From Miniimonas arenae (lineage in GTDB: Bacteria > Actinomycetota > Actinomycetes > Actinomycetales > Beutenbergiaceae), in NCBI RefSeq assembly GCF_006351005.1, contig NZ_VENP01000005.1, positions 1 through 64,000 on the forward strand: a DNA stretch of 64,000 nt. The letters are read 5' to 3'. Under the pieces are notes generated by a model, which had not been told where the DNA came from, made no database searches, and was given only the letters and a program-made list of their open reading frames with translations. Position numbers and translations under genes: made by a program. How positions within the stretch are numbered: the first letter of the stretch is position 1; every line of letters begins with the position of its first letter. Of this stretch, positions 11,672 to 21,517 are shown in pieces.

Positions 11672-13455
11672 TGCCAGCTCGACCCGGTGGCGCACCGGTC
11701 GACGCCCGCGCGGACGGCGCGTCGGCGCACGACGGCGCAGCGCGCGACGGCGAGCCCGCCTCGGTCGGTCACCCCGCCTCGGGCGCAGTGGGCGACGGCG
11801 CAGCGCGCGACGGCGAGCCGGGTGCCGATCGGCGAGCGGTCCGCACGCGCCCGGCCTGGGTGCGTGTCGCGGTAGCGACCGTCGTCGCGGTGCTGCTGTT
11901 CGCCGTCGTGGGCTTCGCGGCCGGACCGCGGTGGGACCCCGAGCTCGTGACGACGTCGGTGGTGCCCGAGACCGCCTCGGTCGCGGTCGACGGGAGCAGC
12001 GCGGAGGCGACGCTCGGGCGGTACGACACGACGAGCAAGCTCGTCGACGTCGAGCTCGACGGCGCCACCACGCAGGTGCTCGTCGTCGAGCCCGTCGGGC
12101 TCACGGAGCCGGCGCCCGCCGTCGTCTTCCTGCACGGCGCCGGGACGGGCCTGGCCGAGTCGTTCTCGGCGCACGCCCAGGCGCTCGCGAGCGCGGGCGT
12201 GGTCGCCGTGTCCCCGAGCAAGCGCCTGGACACCTACTCGACGGCGCAGCGCGACTACGTCGCGATGGCCGCGGACTACGAGCGCAGCGTCGCGTACGCG
12301 CGCACCCTGCCCTCGGTCGACCCGGACCGCGTCGGGCTCTACGCGGAGAGCGAGGGGACGTGGATCGCCCCCGTCCTGGCGGACGAGGACCCCGACGTCG
12401 CGTTCGTCATGCTCGTCAGCGCGCCGGTCGTGACGCCGCGCGAGCAGGCGGCGTTCGCCGTCGACGCCTACCTGCGCAACGTCGGCGTGCCCGCGCCGCT
12501 GCTGCGGGCGATCCCGCGCGCGACCGGCGCCCACCTGCCCGGCGGCATCCTCGCTTACGCGGACTTCGACGTGCTGCCCTACCTCACGACGATGACCCAG
12601 CCCACGTTCATGGCGTACGGCACGCAGGACGCGTCGATGCCCACCGTGCAGGGGCCGCAGATCGTGGCGGGCGCGCTGCCCGAGGGTGCCGACCAGCTGC
12701 TCGTGCGGTACTACGCCGGCGCGAACCACGGCATCCGGGTCGGCTCGTCGACCGATGCCGTGGTACCGGACTTCCTTGCCGGCGTCGCGGCCTTCGCGCT
12801 CGACCCGGCGGGTGCGCTCGCCGCCGGGCCGACCGTGGCCGGGGCGACCCCGGTCCAGGTCCACCTCGCGAACGCCGTGCCCCAGCCGCGCTGGTTCGCC
12901 GACGGCGAGATGCTCCTGCGGGTCCCCGCGATCTCGATGACGGTGCTCGTGGGCGGGTATCTCCTGCTGCTCGGCGCCGCGCTGGTGCGGACGGTGGCGC
13001 GACGGCGAGCGCGTGCGTCCGCCTCGACCGGGGCGCCGAGGCCGCCGGTGCGCATCCCGGCCACGCTGGGCCGACGGGCGGTGGGCTACAGCCTGGCGGG
13101 GCTGTTTGTCGTCGTGCTGCTCATCGCGTACGTCGTCGTCGTCGCGCAGCTCGCGCTCAACTACCGCACGAACGCGGCGATGGTCTGGGGCGGCTGGGTG
13201 GTGCTGCAGCTGTCCGCCGTCGGCGCAGCGCTGCTCGGCGTGCTCGCGGTGCGCGACCTGCTCCGGGCCCGCCGGGCCTGGCGCGCCCACCGCTCCGCGG
13301 TGCGCCTCGCCGGCGAGCGGCCGCCGCTGGTGGCGCGTGGCGCGCGCGGCGCGGTCGCCCTGCTCGGCGTCGTCGGCGCGTGGGCGGTGGCTCTGGGCAC
13401 GACCGGCCTGCTCGTCGTCGCCGCGTACTGGGGGGCGTTCTCGCCGCTGTCGTGA
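11671..13455 (+). CDS. Membrane-anchored alpha/beta hydrolase with C-terminal TM segments
   Basis: A 594-residue protein I can describe but not name. Residues 1-60 are a polar low-complexity tail containing the same DNA unit twice (GDGAARDGEP-like, around 11727-11755 and 11790-11818). A transmembrane helix (about 63-83) leads to an extracytoplasmic alpha/beta hydrolase domain: VVFLHGAGTG oxyanion segment, LYAESEGTW nucleophile elbow with Ser227, a late Asp (YGTQDASMP) and His353 in ANHGI. After the hydrolase come about four further hydrophobic segments (near 425-445, 475-498, 508-530 and 565-590). GTG 11671 overlaps the era stop; a later start nearer the first helix is possible. The substrate is unknown; a lipid or cell-wall ester is conceivable. 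Confidence 0.75.
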   Translation: MPARPGGAPVDARADGASAHDGAARDGEPASVGHPASGAVGDGAARDGEPGADRRAVRTRPAWVRVAVATVVAVLLFAVVGFAAGPRWDPELVTTSVVPETASVAVDGSSAEATLGRYDTTSKLVDVELDGATTQVLVVEPVGLTEPAPAVVFLHGAGTGLAESFSAHAQALASAGVVAVSPSKRLDTYSTAQRDYVAMAADYERSVAYARTLPSVDPDRVGLYAESEGTWIAPVLADEDPDVAFVMLVSAPVVTPREQAAFAVDAYLRNVGVPAPLLRAIPRATGAHLPGGILAYADFDVLPYLTTMTQPTFMAYGTQDASMPTVQGPQIVAGALPEGADQLLVRYYAGANHGIRVGSSTDAVVPDFLAGVAAFALDPAGALAAGPTVAGATPVQVHLANAVPQPRWFADGEMLLRVPAISMTVLVGGYLLLLGAALVRTVARRRARASASTGAPRPPVRIPATLGRRAVGYSLAGLFVVVLLIAYVVVVAQLALNYRTNAAMVWGGWVVLQLSAVGAALLGVLAVRDLLRARRAWRAHRSAVRLAGERPPLVARGARGAVALLGVVGAWAVALGTTGLLVVAAYWGAFSPLS

Positions 13456-15411
<1,956 letters not shown>

Positions 15412-15501
15412 GCGGCGGCGTGCTCGCGGCCGCGCGCGTGGCTGCCGGACACCGGGTGCCGGATGCCGACGGTGGTGACGCCGTCGGCGTCCGGCGGGCC
15501 G

Positions 15502-15543
15502 CGGTGCATCGGGGCGTGATCGCGGTGCATCGGGGCGTGATCG
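15502..15543. repeat. 21-bp tandem duplication upstream of recO
   Basis: The unit CGGTGCATCGGGGCGTGATCG occurs twice without a gap (15502-15522 and 15523-15543) in the 187-base space between leuA and recO. I find no other copy in the window. Nothing else in this space is recognisable apart from a possible GATGAT -10 near 15587. The duplication may be a recent slippage event or a doubled binding site. Confidence 0.8.
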
Positions 15544-15598
15544 CGGAGCGTCGGCGGGGCAGGCGGGCGATGTCGGTGGGCTGGGGGATGATGCTGCG

Positions 15599-16393
15599 GT
15601 GAGTCGGACCTATCGCGACGAGGCCGTGGTGCTGCGCACCCACGACCTGGGCGAGGCGGACCGCATCGTCACCCTGCTGACCCGTGGTTCCGGGCAGGTG
15701 CGCGCCGTCGCCAAGGGCGTGCGGCGCACCTCGAGCAAGTTCGGGGCGCGGCTGGAGCCCTTCGGCGTGGTCGACGTGCAGCTGCACCTGGGTCGCTCGC
15801 TCGACGTCGTGACCCAGGCCGACACGCTCGCCCCGCACGGTCGCTCGATCATGGCCGACTACAGCCTCTTCACGACGGCGACGGCGATGGTCGAGACCGC
15901 GGCGCGCCTCACCGAGGTGGAGCGCGAGCCGGCCACGCAGCAGTACCTGCTGCTCGCGGGTGCGCTGCGGGCGCTGGCCGAGCGGGCCCACGCGGCCACC
16001 CTCGTGCTGGACTCCTACCTCCTGCGGGCGCTCGCCGTCGCCGGCTGGGCCCCGAGCTTCGCCGAGTGCGCGCGCTGCTCCCGGCCCGGTCCGCACCGCG
16101 CCTTCTCCGCCCCGATGGGCGGCGCGGTGTGCGGCGGCTGCCGCCCGCCCGGCGCCGCCGCGCCGGCCGAGGAGACGTTCGCGCTGCTCGGTGCCCTGCT
16201 CGCGGGGGACTGGGCGGTGGCCGACCGCAGCGACGACCGGCACCGGCGCGAGTCCAGCGGACTCGTCGCGGTGTACCTGCAGTGGCACCTGGAGCGCCAG
16301 CTGCGCTCGCTGCGGCACGTGGACCGGACCGGCGCGGCGCGCGTGGACCGCACGCTCGACCCCGCGGTCGCGATCATCGGGCGGACGGCGTGA
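15599..16393 (+). CDS. recO: DNA repair protein RecO
   Basis: A 264-residue RecO, which helps RecR load RecA onto SSB-coated single strands in RecF-pathway recombination. The N-terminal OB fold begins [20 protein letters not shown] and continues [20 protein letters not shown]. The helical C-terminal domain carries a four-cysteine zinc cluster: CARCSRPG and VCGGC, about residues 159-180. GTG 15599 is the only start that gives the complete OB fold. Its stop overlaps the uppS GTG (16390) by four bases; recO-uppS is a standard actinobacterial pair. No visible damage. Confidence 0.95.
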   Translation: MSRTYRDEAVVLRTHDLGEADRIVTLLTRGSGQVRAVAKGVRRTSSKFGARLEPFGVVDVQLHLGRSLDVVTQADTLAPHGRSIMADYSLFTTATAMVETAARLTEVEREPATQQYLLLAGALRALAERAHAATLVLDSYLLRALAVAGWAPSFAECARCSRPGPHRAFSAPMGGAVCGGCRPPGAAAPAEETFALLGALLAGDWAVADRSDDRHRRESSGLVAVYLQWHLERQLRSLRHVDRTGAARVDRTLDPAVAIIGRTA

Positions 16394-17247
16394 GGCTGCG
16401 CCGCCGGCCCGTGGTGTGGGAGCCGCACGAGCCCAGCCCGCCGTTCGAGCATCCCTCCGGCGAGCGCCCGCCCGTGCTTCCCGAGGGTGTCGTCCCGCGG
16501 CACGTCGCCCTCGTCATGGACGGCAACGGGCGCTGGGCCAACGCGCGTGGGCTCACGCGCACCGAGGGTCACGCGGCGGGCGAGCAGGTGCTGCTGGACG
16601 TGGTGGCCGGCGCGATCGAGATCGGTGTCACGCACGTGAGCGCGTACGCGTTCTCCACCGAGAACTGGAAGCGCAGCCCCGAGGAGGTGCGCTTCCTCAT
16701 GGGGTTCAACCGCGACGTGCTGCGGCGCCGGCGCGACGAGATGAACGACTGGGGCGTCCGGGTGCGCTGGGCGGGGCGTCGGCCGCGGCTGTGGCGCAGC
16801 GTCATCACCGAGCTCGAGACCGCCGAGCAGCTCACGGCCGGGAACACCACGTGCACCCTCACGATGTGCGTCAACTACGGCGGGCGCGCCGAGATCGTCG
16901 ACGCCGTGCGCGCGATCGGGCACGAGGTCGCGGCCGGCCGGCTCGATCCCGAGCATGTCACCGAGCGCACCGTGGCGCGGTATCTCGACGAGCCCGACAT
17001 GCCGGACGTCGACCTGTTCATCCGCACGGGCGGTGAGCAGCGCGCGTCGAACTTCCTGCTCTGGCAGGCGGCCTACGCCGAGTTCGTGTTCCTCGACAAG
17101 CCGTGGCCCGACGTCGACCGGCGCGACCTGTGGCGCGCCGTCGAGCAGTACGCGCGGCGCGATCGCCGCTACGGCGCCGCGGTGGACCGCCCGACCGCCG
17201 CGAGACCCGACGAGCACGCCGACGGCGAACCCGCGCACGAGCGGTGA
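16390..17247 (+). CDS. uppS: Isoprenyl (undecaprenyl/decaprenyl) diphosphate synthase
   Basis: Cis-prenyltransferase that makes the long-chain polyprenyl diphosphate carrier used in cell-wall synthesis. Key features in the 285-residue protein are VMDGNGRWA with catalytic Asp44, [24 protein letters not shown] and [18 protein letters not shown], then the FLDKPWPD ending of the fold. Chain length of the product cannot be read from sequence by eye. GTG 16390 overlaps the recO stop. The N-terminal 36 residues and the last 25 (which include [11 protein letters not shown]) are polar, non-conserved extensions. Confidence 0.95.
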   Translation: MRLRRRPVVWEPHEPSPPFEHPSGERPPVLPEGVVPRHVALVMDGNGRWANARGLTRTEGHAAGEQVLLDVVAGAIEIGVTHVSAYAFSTENWKRSPEEVRFLMGFNRDVLRRRRDEMNDWGVRVRWAGRRPRLWRSVITELETAEQLTAGNTTCTLTMCVNYGGRAEIVDAVRAIGHEVAAGRLDPEHVTERTVARYLDEPDMPDVDLFIRTGGEQRASNFLLWQAAYAEFVFLDKPWPDVDRRDLWRAVEQYARRDRRYGAAVDRPTAARPDEHADGEPAHER

Positions 17248-17320
17248 GACCGCCCTCGACCGGTGAGACACCGACCCGGGCGACCGCGCGGTGTCGCAGG
17301 TCGCGGCTAGCCTCCGGAGC

Positions 17321-17668
17321 ATGACGCTCGCGATCGGCATGATCACCGTGGACTCCACCGACCCCGTCCCGCTGGCGCACTGGTGGGCGCGGGTGCTCGA
17401 GGGCGAGGTGGTCGCCGAGAACGAGGGCTGGTTCGTCGTGGTCACCACCCCGGCCGGCACGCTGGGCTTCCAGCGCGTCGACGCCGTGACGCCGGGGAAG
17501 AACAAGGTGCACCTCGACCTCACGACGCACGAGGACCTCGCGCTCGTCGCCGGCGGTCTGCTGGCCGCCGGCGCCACGCTCGTCGGTGAACGGGCCGAGG
17601 GCGCCGCGCGCTGGTTCACGCTGGCGGACCCGCAGGGCAACGAGTTCTGCGTCGCCCACGAGGGCTGA
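17321..17668 (+). CDS. VOC family (glyoxalase-like) protein
   Basis: A compact 115-residue protein of the vicinal-oxygen-chelate superfamily, one pair of beta-alpha-beta-beta-beta modules. It reads MTLAIGMITVDSTDPVPLAHWW at the start; later segments are LGFQRVDAVTPGKNKVHLDL, GATLVGERAEGAARWFTLADP and QGNEFCVA. The pattern DPQGNEFC is the usual VOC ending, with the glutamate as metal ligand. No specific reaction can be assigned. ATG 17321 follows CGGAGC, and a TAGCCT -10 (17308-17313) lies seven bases upstream, so its transcript may be nearly leaderless. It converges on the dedA gene with a 32-base gap lacking a clear hairpin. Confidence 0.85.
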   Translation: MTLAIGMITVDSTDPVPLAHWWARVLEGEVVAENEGWFVVVTTPAGTLGFQRVDAVTPGKNKVHLDLTTHEDLALVAGGLLAAGATLVGERAEGAARWFTLADPQGNEFCVAHEG

Positions 17669-17700
17669 CGCCGCGGACCGCGCGCCGGGTCAGCGACGCG

Positions 17701-18261
17701 TCACTCCGCCGCGGCCGACCCCTGCGCCGGTACGGCCTCGGCCAGGGCGTCCCGCGCGCGGGAGCGGCGCCGCAGCACGACCAGCACGGCGATCGCCGCG
17801 AGGATCGCGACCACGCCCGCGACGCCCCACGGCGAGCCGGCCGCGGCCGCCACGACGGCGAGGAACACCCCGAGCCCGACCGTCGCGTAGATGAGCGCCC
17901 ACGCCACGCAGCCGGGCAGCATGAAGAGCGTGTAGCGCAGCCACGGCATCCGCACGAGGCCGGCCGCGGCGTTGACCACGGTCTGCAGGCCCACGGTGAA
18001 GAACGACAGCGTCACCGCGATCGGACCCCAGCGGTGCAGCAGCGCGATCGCGCGCACCATCGCCGGCCCCTCGCTCAGCCGACGCACCCGCTCGCTCCGG
18101 GTGACCCCCGCGGCCACGCCCCGGCCGACCCAGTACGTGCCCTGGGCGCGGCACAGCACGATGACGAACAGCGCGAGCACGACGAGCGGGAACGGGAACC
18201 CGTCCAGCCCGTACGCGGCCACCACCGACTCCTGCGCCGGCGCCTCGGCGAGCAGCGTCAC
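17701..18261 (-). CDS. DedA family membrane protein
   Basis: A 186-residue DedA/VTT-domain membrane protein. DedA proteins are undecaprenyl-phosphate or phospholipid flippases or scramblases in characterised cases. Segments are FPFPLVVLALFVIVLCRAQG (first reentrant helix), WVGRGVAAG, FFTVGLQTVVNAAAGLVRMPW (the conserved amphipathic region), FMLPGCVAWALIYATVGLG and a last TM helix before RRRSRARD. The predicted start GTG 18261 overlaps the zur stop by four bases, so it is the distal gene of the zinc operon. A role in zinc handling is not implied by the family. It is shorter than typical DedA proteins, probably by trimming at the N-terminus. Confidence 0.82.
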   Translation of the reverse strand: MTLLAEAPAQESVVAAYGLDGFPFPLVVLALFVIVLCRAQGTYWVGRGVAAGVTRSERVRRLSEGPAMVRAIALLHRWGPIAVTLSFFTVGLQTVVNAAAGLVRMPWLRYTLFMLPGCVAWALIYATVGLGVFLAVVAAAAGSPWGVAGVVAILAAIAVLVVLRRRSRARDALAEAVPAQGSAAAE

Positions 18262-18659
18262 CGCGCGTCCGCGCTGCGCGACCCGCACCGCGCGCACAGG
18301 CCGAAGAGCTCGACCGTGTGCTCGACGTCGGTGAACCCGTGCGCTCGGGCGATGCCGCCGGCCCACGCCTCCACGGCCGCGGCGTCGAGCTCCACCGTGG
18401 TGCCGCAGGACCGGCACACGAGGTGGTGGTGGTGCGCCTCCGCCTCGCAGCGGCGGTAGCGCAGCTCGCCGTCGGGCCCGCGCACGGAGTCGACCTCGCC
18501 GAGGTCGGTGAGCACCTGCAGGGTGCGGTACACCGTGGCGAGCGCGACCCGCTCGCCCCGGTCGTGCAGCATCCGGTGCAGGTCCTGCGCGCTGTGGAAG
18601 TCGGGCACGCCGTCGAGCAGGTCGGCGACGGCGGTGCGCTGCCGCGTCGTGCGTGGCAC
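18258..18659 (-). CDS. zur: Fur-family regulator, probably Zur
   Basis: A 133-residue Fur-superfamily repressor. The winged helix covers residues 1-75: TTRQRTAVADLL, FHSAQDLHRMLHDRGERV, ATVYRTLQVLTDLGEVD. The dimerisation domain carries a His-rich metal loop (EAEAHHHHLVCRSCG) and a second CxxC (LCARCG), forming the structural zinc site. Fur, Zur and Mur are hard to separate by sequence. Linkage to znuABC and a perfect palindrome at the znuA start argue for zinc. GTG 18659 is preceded by GGAAGGAG eight bases upstream. It sits 23 bases downstream of znuB in the same operon, so it would be autoregulated. Confidence 0.9.
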   Translation of the reverse strand: MPRTTRQRTAVADLLDGVPDFHSAQDLHRMLHDRGERVALATVYRTLQVLTDLGEVDSVRGPDGELRYRRCEAEAHHHHLVCRSCGTTVELDAAAVEAWAGGIARAHGFTDVEHTVELFGLCARCGSRSADAR

Positions 18660-18682
18660 GTGGACGCTCCTTCCGTCGGTCC

Positions 18683-19579
18683 TCAGGGGGTGACGATGAC
18701 GTCGTCGGGGACGTCGAGGTGCGGGTCCCCGGGTGCGCGGTGGCGCAGGAGCCCCCGCACCAGCGCCACGCCAGCGTAGACGGCGATCGCGAGACACACG
18801 ATGACGGCGCCGGGGGAGAGCGGGTACAGGTACGTGATGACGAGCCCGAGCACGCACACGCCCACCCCGACCCCCATCGCGGTCCGCATCGTCGAGCGGA
18901 ACGACAGTGCGACGAGCTGCGCGACGGCGACCGGCACGATCATCACGGCGCTCACCAGCAGGAGGCCCACGACGCGCATGGCGACCGTCACCGTGAGCGC
19001 CGCGAGCACCGCGATGACGAGGTTGAGGCCGCGCACCGGCAGGCCGAGCGAGCGTGCGTACTCCTCGTCCTGGGAGACCGCGAACAGCGCCGGACGCAGG
19101 CCGAGCCCGACGACGAGCACCACGACGCCGAGGACGGCGATCGTGACGAGGTCGGTCTGGCTCACCGTGGCGATGGAGCCGAACAAGTAACCCATGAGGT
19201 TCGCCGTCGTGCCGCCCGCGAGCCCGATGAGCAGGACGCCGCCCGCGATGCCGCCGTAGAAGAGCAGCGCGAGCGCGATGTCGCCGCTCGTGCGGCCGCG
19301 CTCGCGGAGCACGTCGATCCCGATGGCGCCGAGCACGGCGGCGACGACGGCGCCCGGCACCGCGAGCACGTCGTAGGGCGTGAGGTCGAGCGCGTTGCCG
19401 ACGAGCCAGCCGGCCGCCACGCCCGTGAGGGCGACGTGCCCGATGCCGTCGCCCAGCAGGGAGAGCCGGCGCTGCACGAGGTAGGTGCCCATGACGGGCG
19501 CGGCGAGGCCGACGACGACCGCGGCGATCAGGGCGCGCTGCATGAGGGGGCTGGCGAGCATGTCCGTCAGCGTGGTCAC
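18683..19579 (-). CDS. znuB: Zinc ABC transporter permease ZnuB
   Basis: A 298-residue ABC-3 family permease for divalent metal. It has about eight hydrophobic segments. Characteristic stretches are MQRALIAAVVVGLAAPVMG, TYLVQRRLSLLGDGIGHVAL (the family signature), LMGYLFGSIATVSQTDL, SLGLPVRGLNL and MRVVGLLLVSAVMIVPVA. The partner genes are the ATPase upstream (four-base overlap) and zur downstream. Metal specificity is inferred from the neighbouring Zur-type regulator and His-rich binding protein, not from the permease itself. GTG 19579 is the start consistent with the overlap. Confidence 0.93.
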   Translation of the reverse strand: MTTLTDMLASPLMQRALIAAVVVGLAAPVMGTYLVQRRLSLLGDGIGHVALTGVAAGWLVGNALDLTPYDVLAVPGAVVAAVLGAIGIDVLRERGRTSGDIALALLFYGGIAGGVLLIGLAGGTTANLMGYLFGSIATVSQTDLVTIAVLGVVVLVVGLGLRPALFAVSQDEEYARSLGLPVRGLNLVIAVLAALTVTVAMRVVGLLLVSAVMIVPVAVAQLVALSFRSTMRTAMGVGVGVCVLGLVITYLYPLSPGAVIVCLAIAVYAGVALVRGLLRHRAPGDPHLDVPDDVIVTP

Positions 19580-20412
19580 GGCAGGCCTCCCGGTTCGACG
19601 CGCAGGGCGTGCGCGCGGTGCTGCCCGTCGGCGCCCTCGTCGGGCGCGTGGGCGTGCTGGTGGTGGTGCTCGGCGTCGTCGTTGCCGGGTGCGGCGGGCG
19701 GTGGCGGGCCGTCGTGCACCACGCGGCCGTGCCGCAGCACGACGGTCCGGCTGATGAGCGGTGCGAGCGGGCCGGTCTCGTGCAGCACCACGAGCACCGT
19801 GACGCCGCGGTCGCGCAGGCGCGCCATCGTCGTCGCGAACGCCGTCTGGCTGGCCGAGTCGACGCCTGCGAGCGGCTCGTCGAGGACGAGCAGCTCGGGG
19901 TCGCGCACGAGGGCCCGCGCGATGAGGACGCGCTGCTGCTGGCCACCGGACAGGGTCGCGACGGCGGAGCGCGCCCGGTCGGCGAGGCCCACCTGCTCGA
20001 GGGCGTGCCGCACGCGGTCGGCGCCGTCCGGCGTGCGCCGGAACCCGACGCCCGTGAGCAGACCCGACGCCACGACCTCGGCGACCGTCGCCGGCACGCC
20101 GGCGCTCGCCGTCGAGCGCTGCGGGACGTACCCGGCGCGGTGCCACGGCACGTGGCGGCGCTCGGTGAGGTCGACGCCGAACAGCCGCACCCGCCCCGCG
20201 GTGGCGGGCAGCACGCCGACGACGGTGCGCACGAGCGTGGACTTGCCCGACCCGTTCGCGCCGAGCAGCGCGACGAACTCGCCGGGTCGGACGGCGAACG
20301 TCACGTCCCGCAGGATCCGGGAGGCGCCGATCGCCACGTCGAGCTGGGACACGTCGAGGACCGGCGCGGCGGCCGGGTCGTCACCGGCCGGAGGGCAGTC
20401 CTGCTGACTCAC
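19576..20412 (-). CDS. znuC: Zinc ABC transporter ATP-binding protein ZnuC
   Basis: A 278-residue ABC ATPase. Walker A is GANGSGKST (about 51-59), the Q-loop region AGYVPQRST, signature LSGGQQQR, Walker B LLVLDEPLAG and the switch His in VLVVLHE. After the ATPase fold the protein has an unusual 40-residue His/Ala/Pro/Asp-rich tail including EHHHQHAHAPDEG, likely a metal-binding extension. GTG 20412 overlaps the znuA stop by four bases and its own stop overlaps znuB. With ZnuA and ZnuB it should form a high-affinity zinc importer. Confidence 0.93.
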   Translation of the reverse strand: MSQQDCPPAGDDPAAAPVLDVSQLDVAIGASRILRDVTFAVRPGEFVALLGANGSGKSTLVRTVVGVLPATAGRVRLFGVDLTERRHVPWHRAGYVPQRSTASAGVPATVAEVVASGLLTGVGFRRTPDGADRVRHALEQVGLADRARSAVATLSGGQQQRVLIARALVRDPELLVLDEPLAGVDSASQTAFATTMARLRDRGVTVLVVLHETGPLAPLISRTVVLRHGRVVHDGPPPPAAPGNDDAEHHHQHAHAPDEGADGQHRAHALRVEPGGLP

Positions 20413-21377
20413 GCGCAGTCCAGGGCGGTGCGCAGCGCCTCGAGGTTGGCGGTCATGACCGCAAGGTAGTCCTCGCCGGCGCTGTCCTTGGTGAGCGTCT
20501 CGACCGGGTCGAGGACCGCCGTCGTGATGCCGAGGTCGGAGGCGAGCACGTCGGCGACCTTTGGGTTGACGAGGCTCTCGGTGAAGATCGTGGTGACGCC
20601 CTCGTCGCGGACGACCTGCTGGATCTCGCGCAGGCGCGCGGGCGACGGCTCGGCCTCGGGATCGAGGCCGGAGATGCCGACCTGCTCGAGGCCGTAACGG
20701 TCGGCGAGGTAGCCGTACGCCTCGTGTGAGGTGACGATGACGTGGCCCGAGCACTGCGCGAGGCCCGTGCGGAAGCGCTCGTCGAGCGCCTCGAGGTCGG
20801 TGCGCAGCGCGTCCGCGTTGGCGCGGAACTCCTCGGCGTGGGCCGGGTCCGCCTCGGCCAGCGCGTCGGCGACGGCGTCCGCCGCGTCGGCCATCCGGGT
20901 CGGGTCGAGCCAGAAGTGGGGGTCCTCGCCGCTGTGGTCGTGCTCGTCCGTGGACGCAGACTCCGTCTCGCCGTCGGCGTGCTCGTCCTCGTCGGCGTGC
21001 TCGTCGGCGGTGAGGTGCACGACCTCGTGCACGTCGACGGCGTTCGGCGCGACCTCCTGCACGGCCGTGTCGACCGAGGGCTGGAAGTCCGACAGGTAGA
21101 CGAGCAGGTCGGCGCGGCCGAGCGCGGCGACCTGGGCGGGGGAGAGCTCGAGGTCGTGCGGCTCGGTCCCGGCGGGGGCGAGGCTCGTGACGTCCACGAG
21201 GTCGCCGCCGACGCGCTCGGCGAGGAACTGCAGCGGGTAGAAGGACGCCATCACGCTGAGGGTCGCGTCGCCGTCGCCCGACCCGCCGGAGCCGTCGTTC
21301 GCGCCGTCGGCCGAGCACGCGGCCAGCGGGAGGGCGAGGACGAGGGCGGACGCGGCCAGCGCGCGGCGGTAGTTCAT
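20409..21377 (-). CDS. znuA: Zinc-binding lipoprotein ZnuA
   Basis: A 322-residue cluster A-I solute-binding protein for metal. The signal peptide MNYRRALAASALVLALPLAAC ends in a lipobox with Cys21, so it is membrane-tethered. The first metal His lies in SLAPAGTEPHDLELSP. A charged loop (about 120-155) is rich in His, Asp and Glu (DEHADEDEHADG, DEHDHSGEDPHFW), the hallmark of zinc binders. Later ligands are in SHEAYGYLADRYGL and in IFTESLVNPK. The ATG at 21377 is chosen over upstream in-frame codons because it gives the clean signal peptide. The start codon lies inside the Zur palindrome. Confidence 0.94.
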   Translation of the reverse strand: MNYRRALAASALVLALPLAACSADGANDGSGGSGDGDATLSVMASFYPLQFLAERVGGDLVDVTSLAPAGTEPHDLELSPAQVAALGRADLLVYLSDFQPSVDTAVQEVAPNAVDVHEVVHLTADEHADEDEHADGETESASTDEHDHSGEDPHFWLDPTRMADAADAVADALAEADPAHAEEFRANADALRTDLEALDERFRTGLAQCSGHVIVTSHEAYGYLADRYGLEQVGISGLDPEAEPSPARLREIQQVVRDEGVTTIFTESLVNPKVADVLASDLGITTAVLDPVETLTKDSAGEDYLAVMTANLEALRTALDCA

Positions 21378-21392
21378 GAGAACTATTCTCAT
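21376..21392. promoter_or_regulatory. Zur operator overlapping the znuA start codon
   Basis: ATGAGAA-CTA-TTCTCAT is a perfect palindrome with 7-bp arms and a 3-bp centre. It resembles Zur/Fur-family boxes (TGANAA...TTNTCA). The znuA ATG (21377-21375) is its edge, and on the minus strand a TAATGAGAAT stretch could serve as the -10 region, so a bound repressor would block initiation. It is the only such site I found in the window. Confidence 0.85.
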
Positions 21393-21460
21393 TACGGAGG
21401 GGGCGGGGGTCAAATCCGCGCGACGAGGCTCACGTGCGCGGCGCCGGAGCGTGCGCCCGG

Positions 21461-21496
21461 TAGGTTGAGGGACTGCCCAGTGCAGCCAGCACTGGG
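21461..21496 (+). promoter_or_regulatory. glyS -10 element and 5'-UTR hairpin
   Basis: A TAGGTT -10 hexamer (21461-21466) precedes a perfect 8-bp stem, CCCAGTGC (21476-21483) with GCACTGGG (21489-21496), closing on AGCCA. The hairpin would start close to the mRNA 5' end, about 20 bases before the AAGGAG ribosome site of glyS. No T-box features (specifier loop or UGGN anti-terminator) are visible. It may stabilise the mRNA. Confidence 0.5.
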
Positions 21497-21517
21497 TGTC
21501 GCGCACAAGGAGAACCC

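Noticed and set aside
21393-21517. T-box riboswitch before glyS
   Set aside because: The leader is too short (about 45 bases after the likely start) and has no specifier loop or anti-terminator sequence. Only a small hairpin is present.
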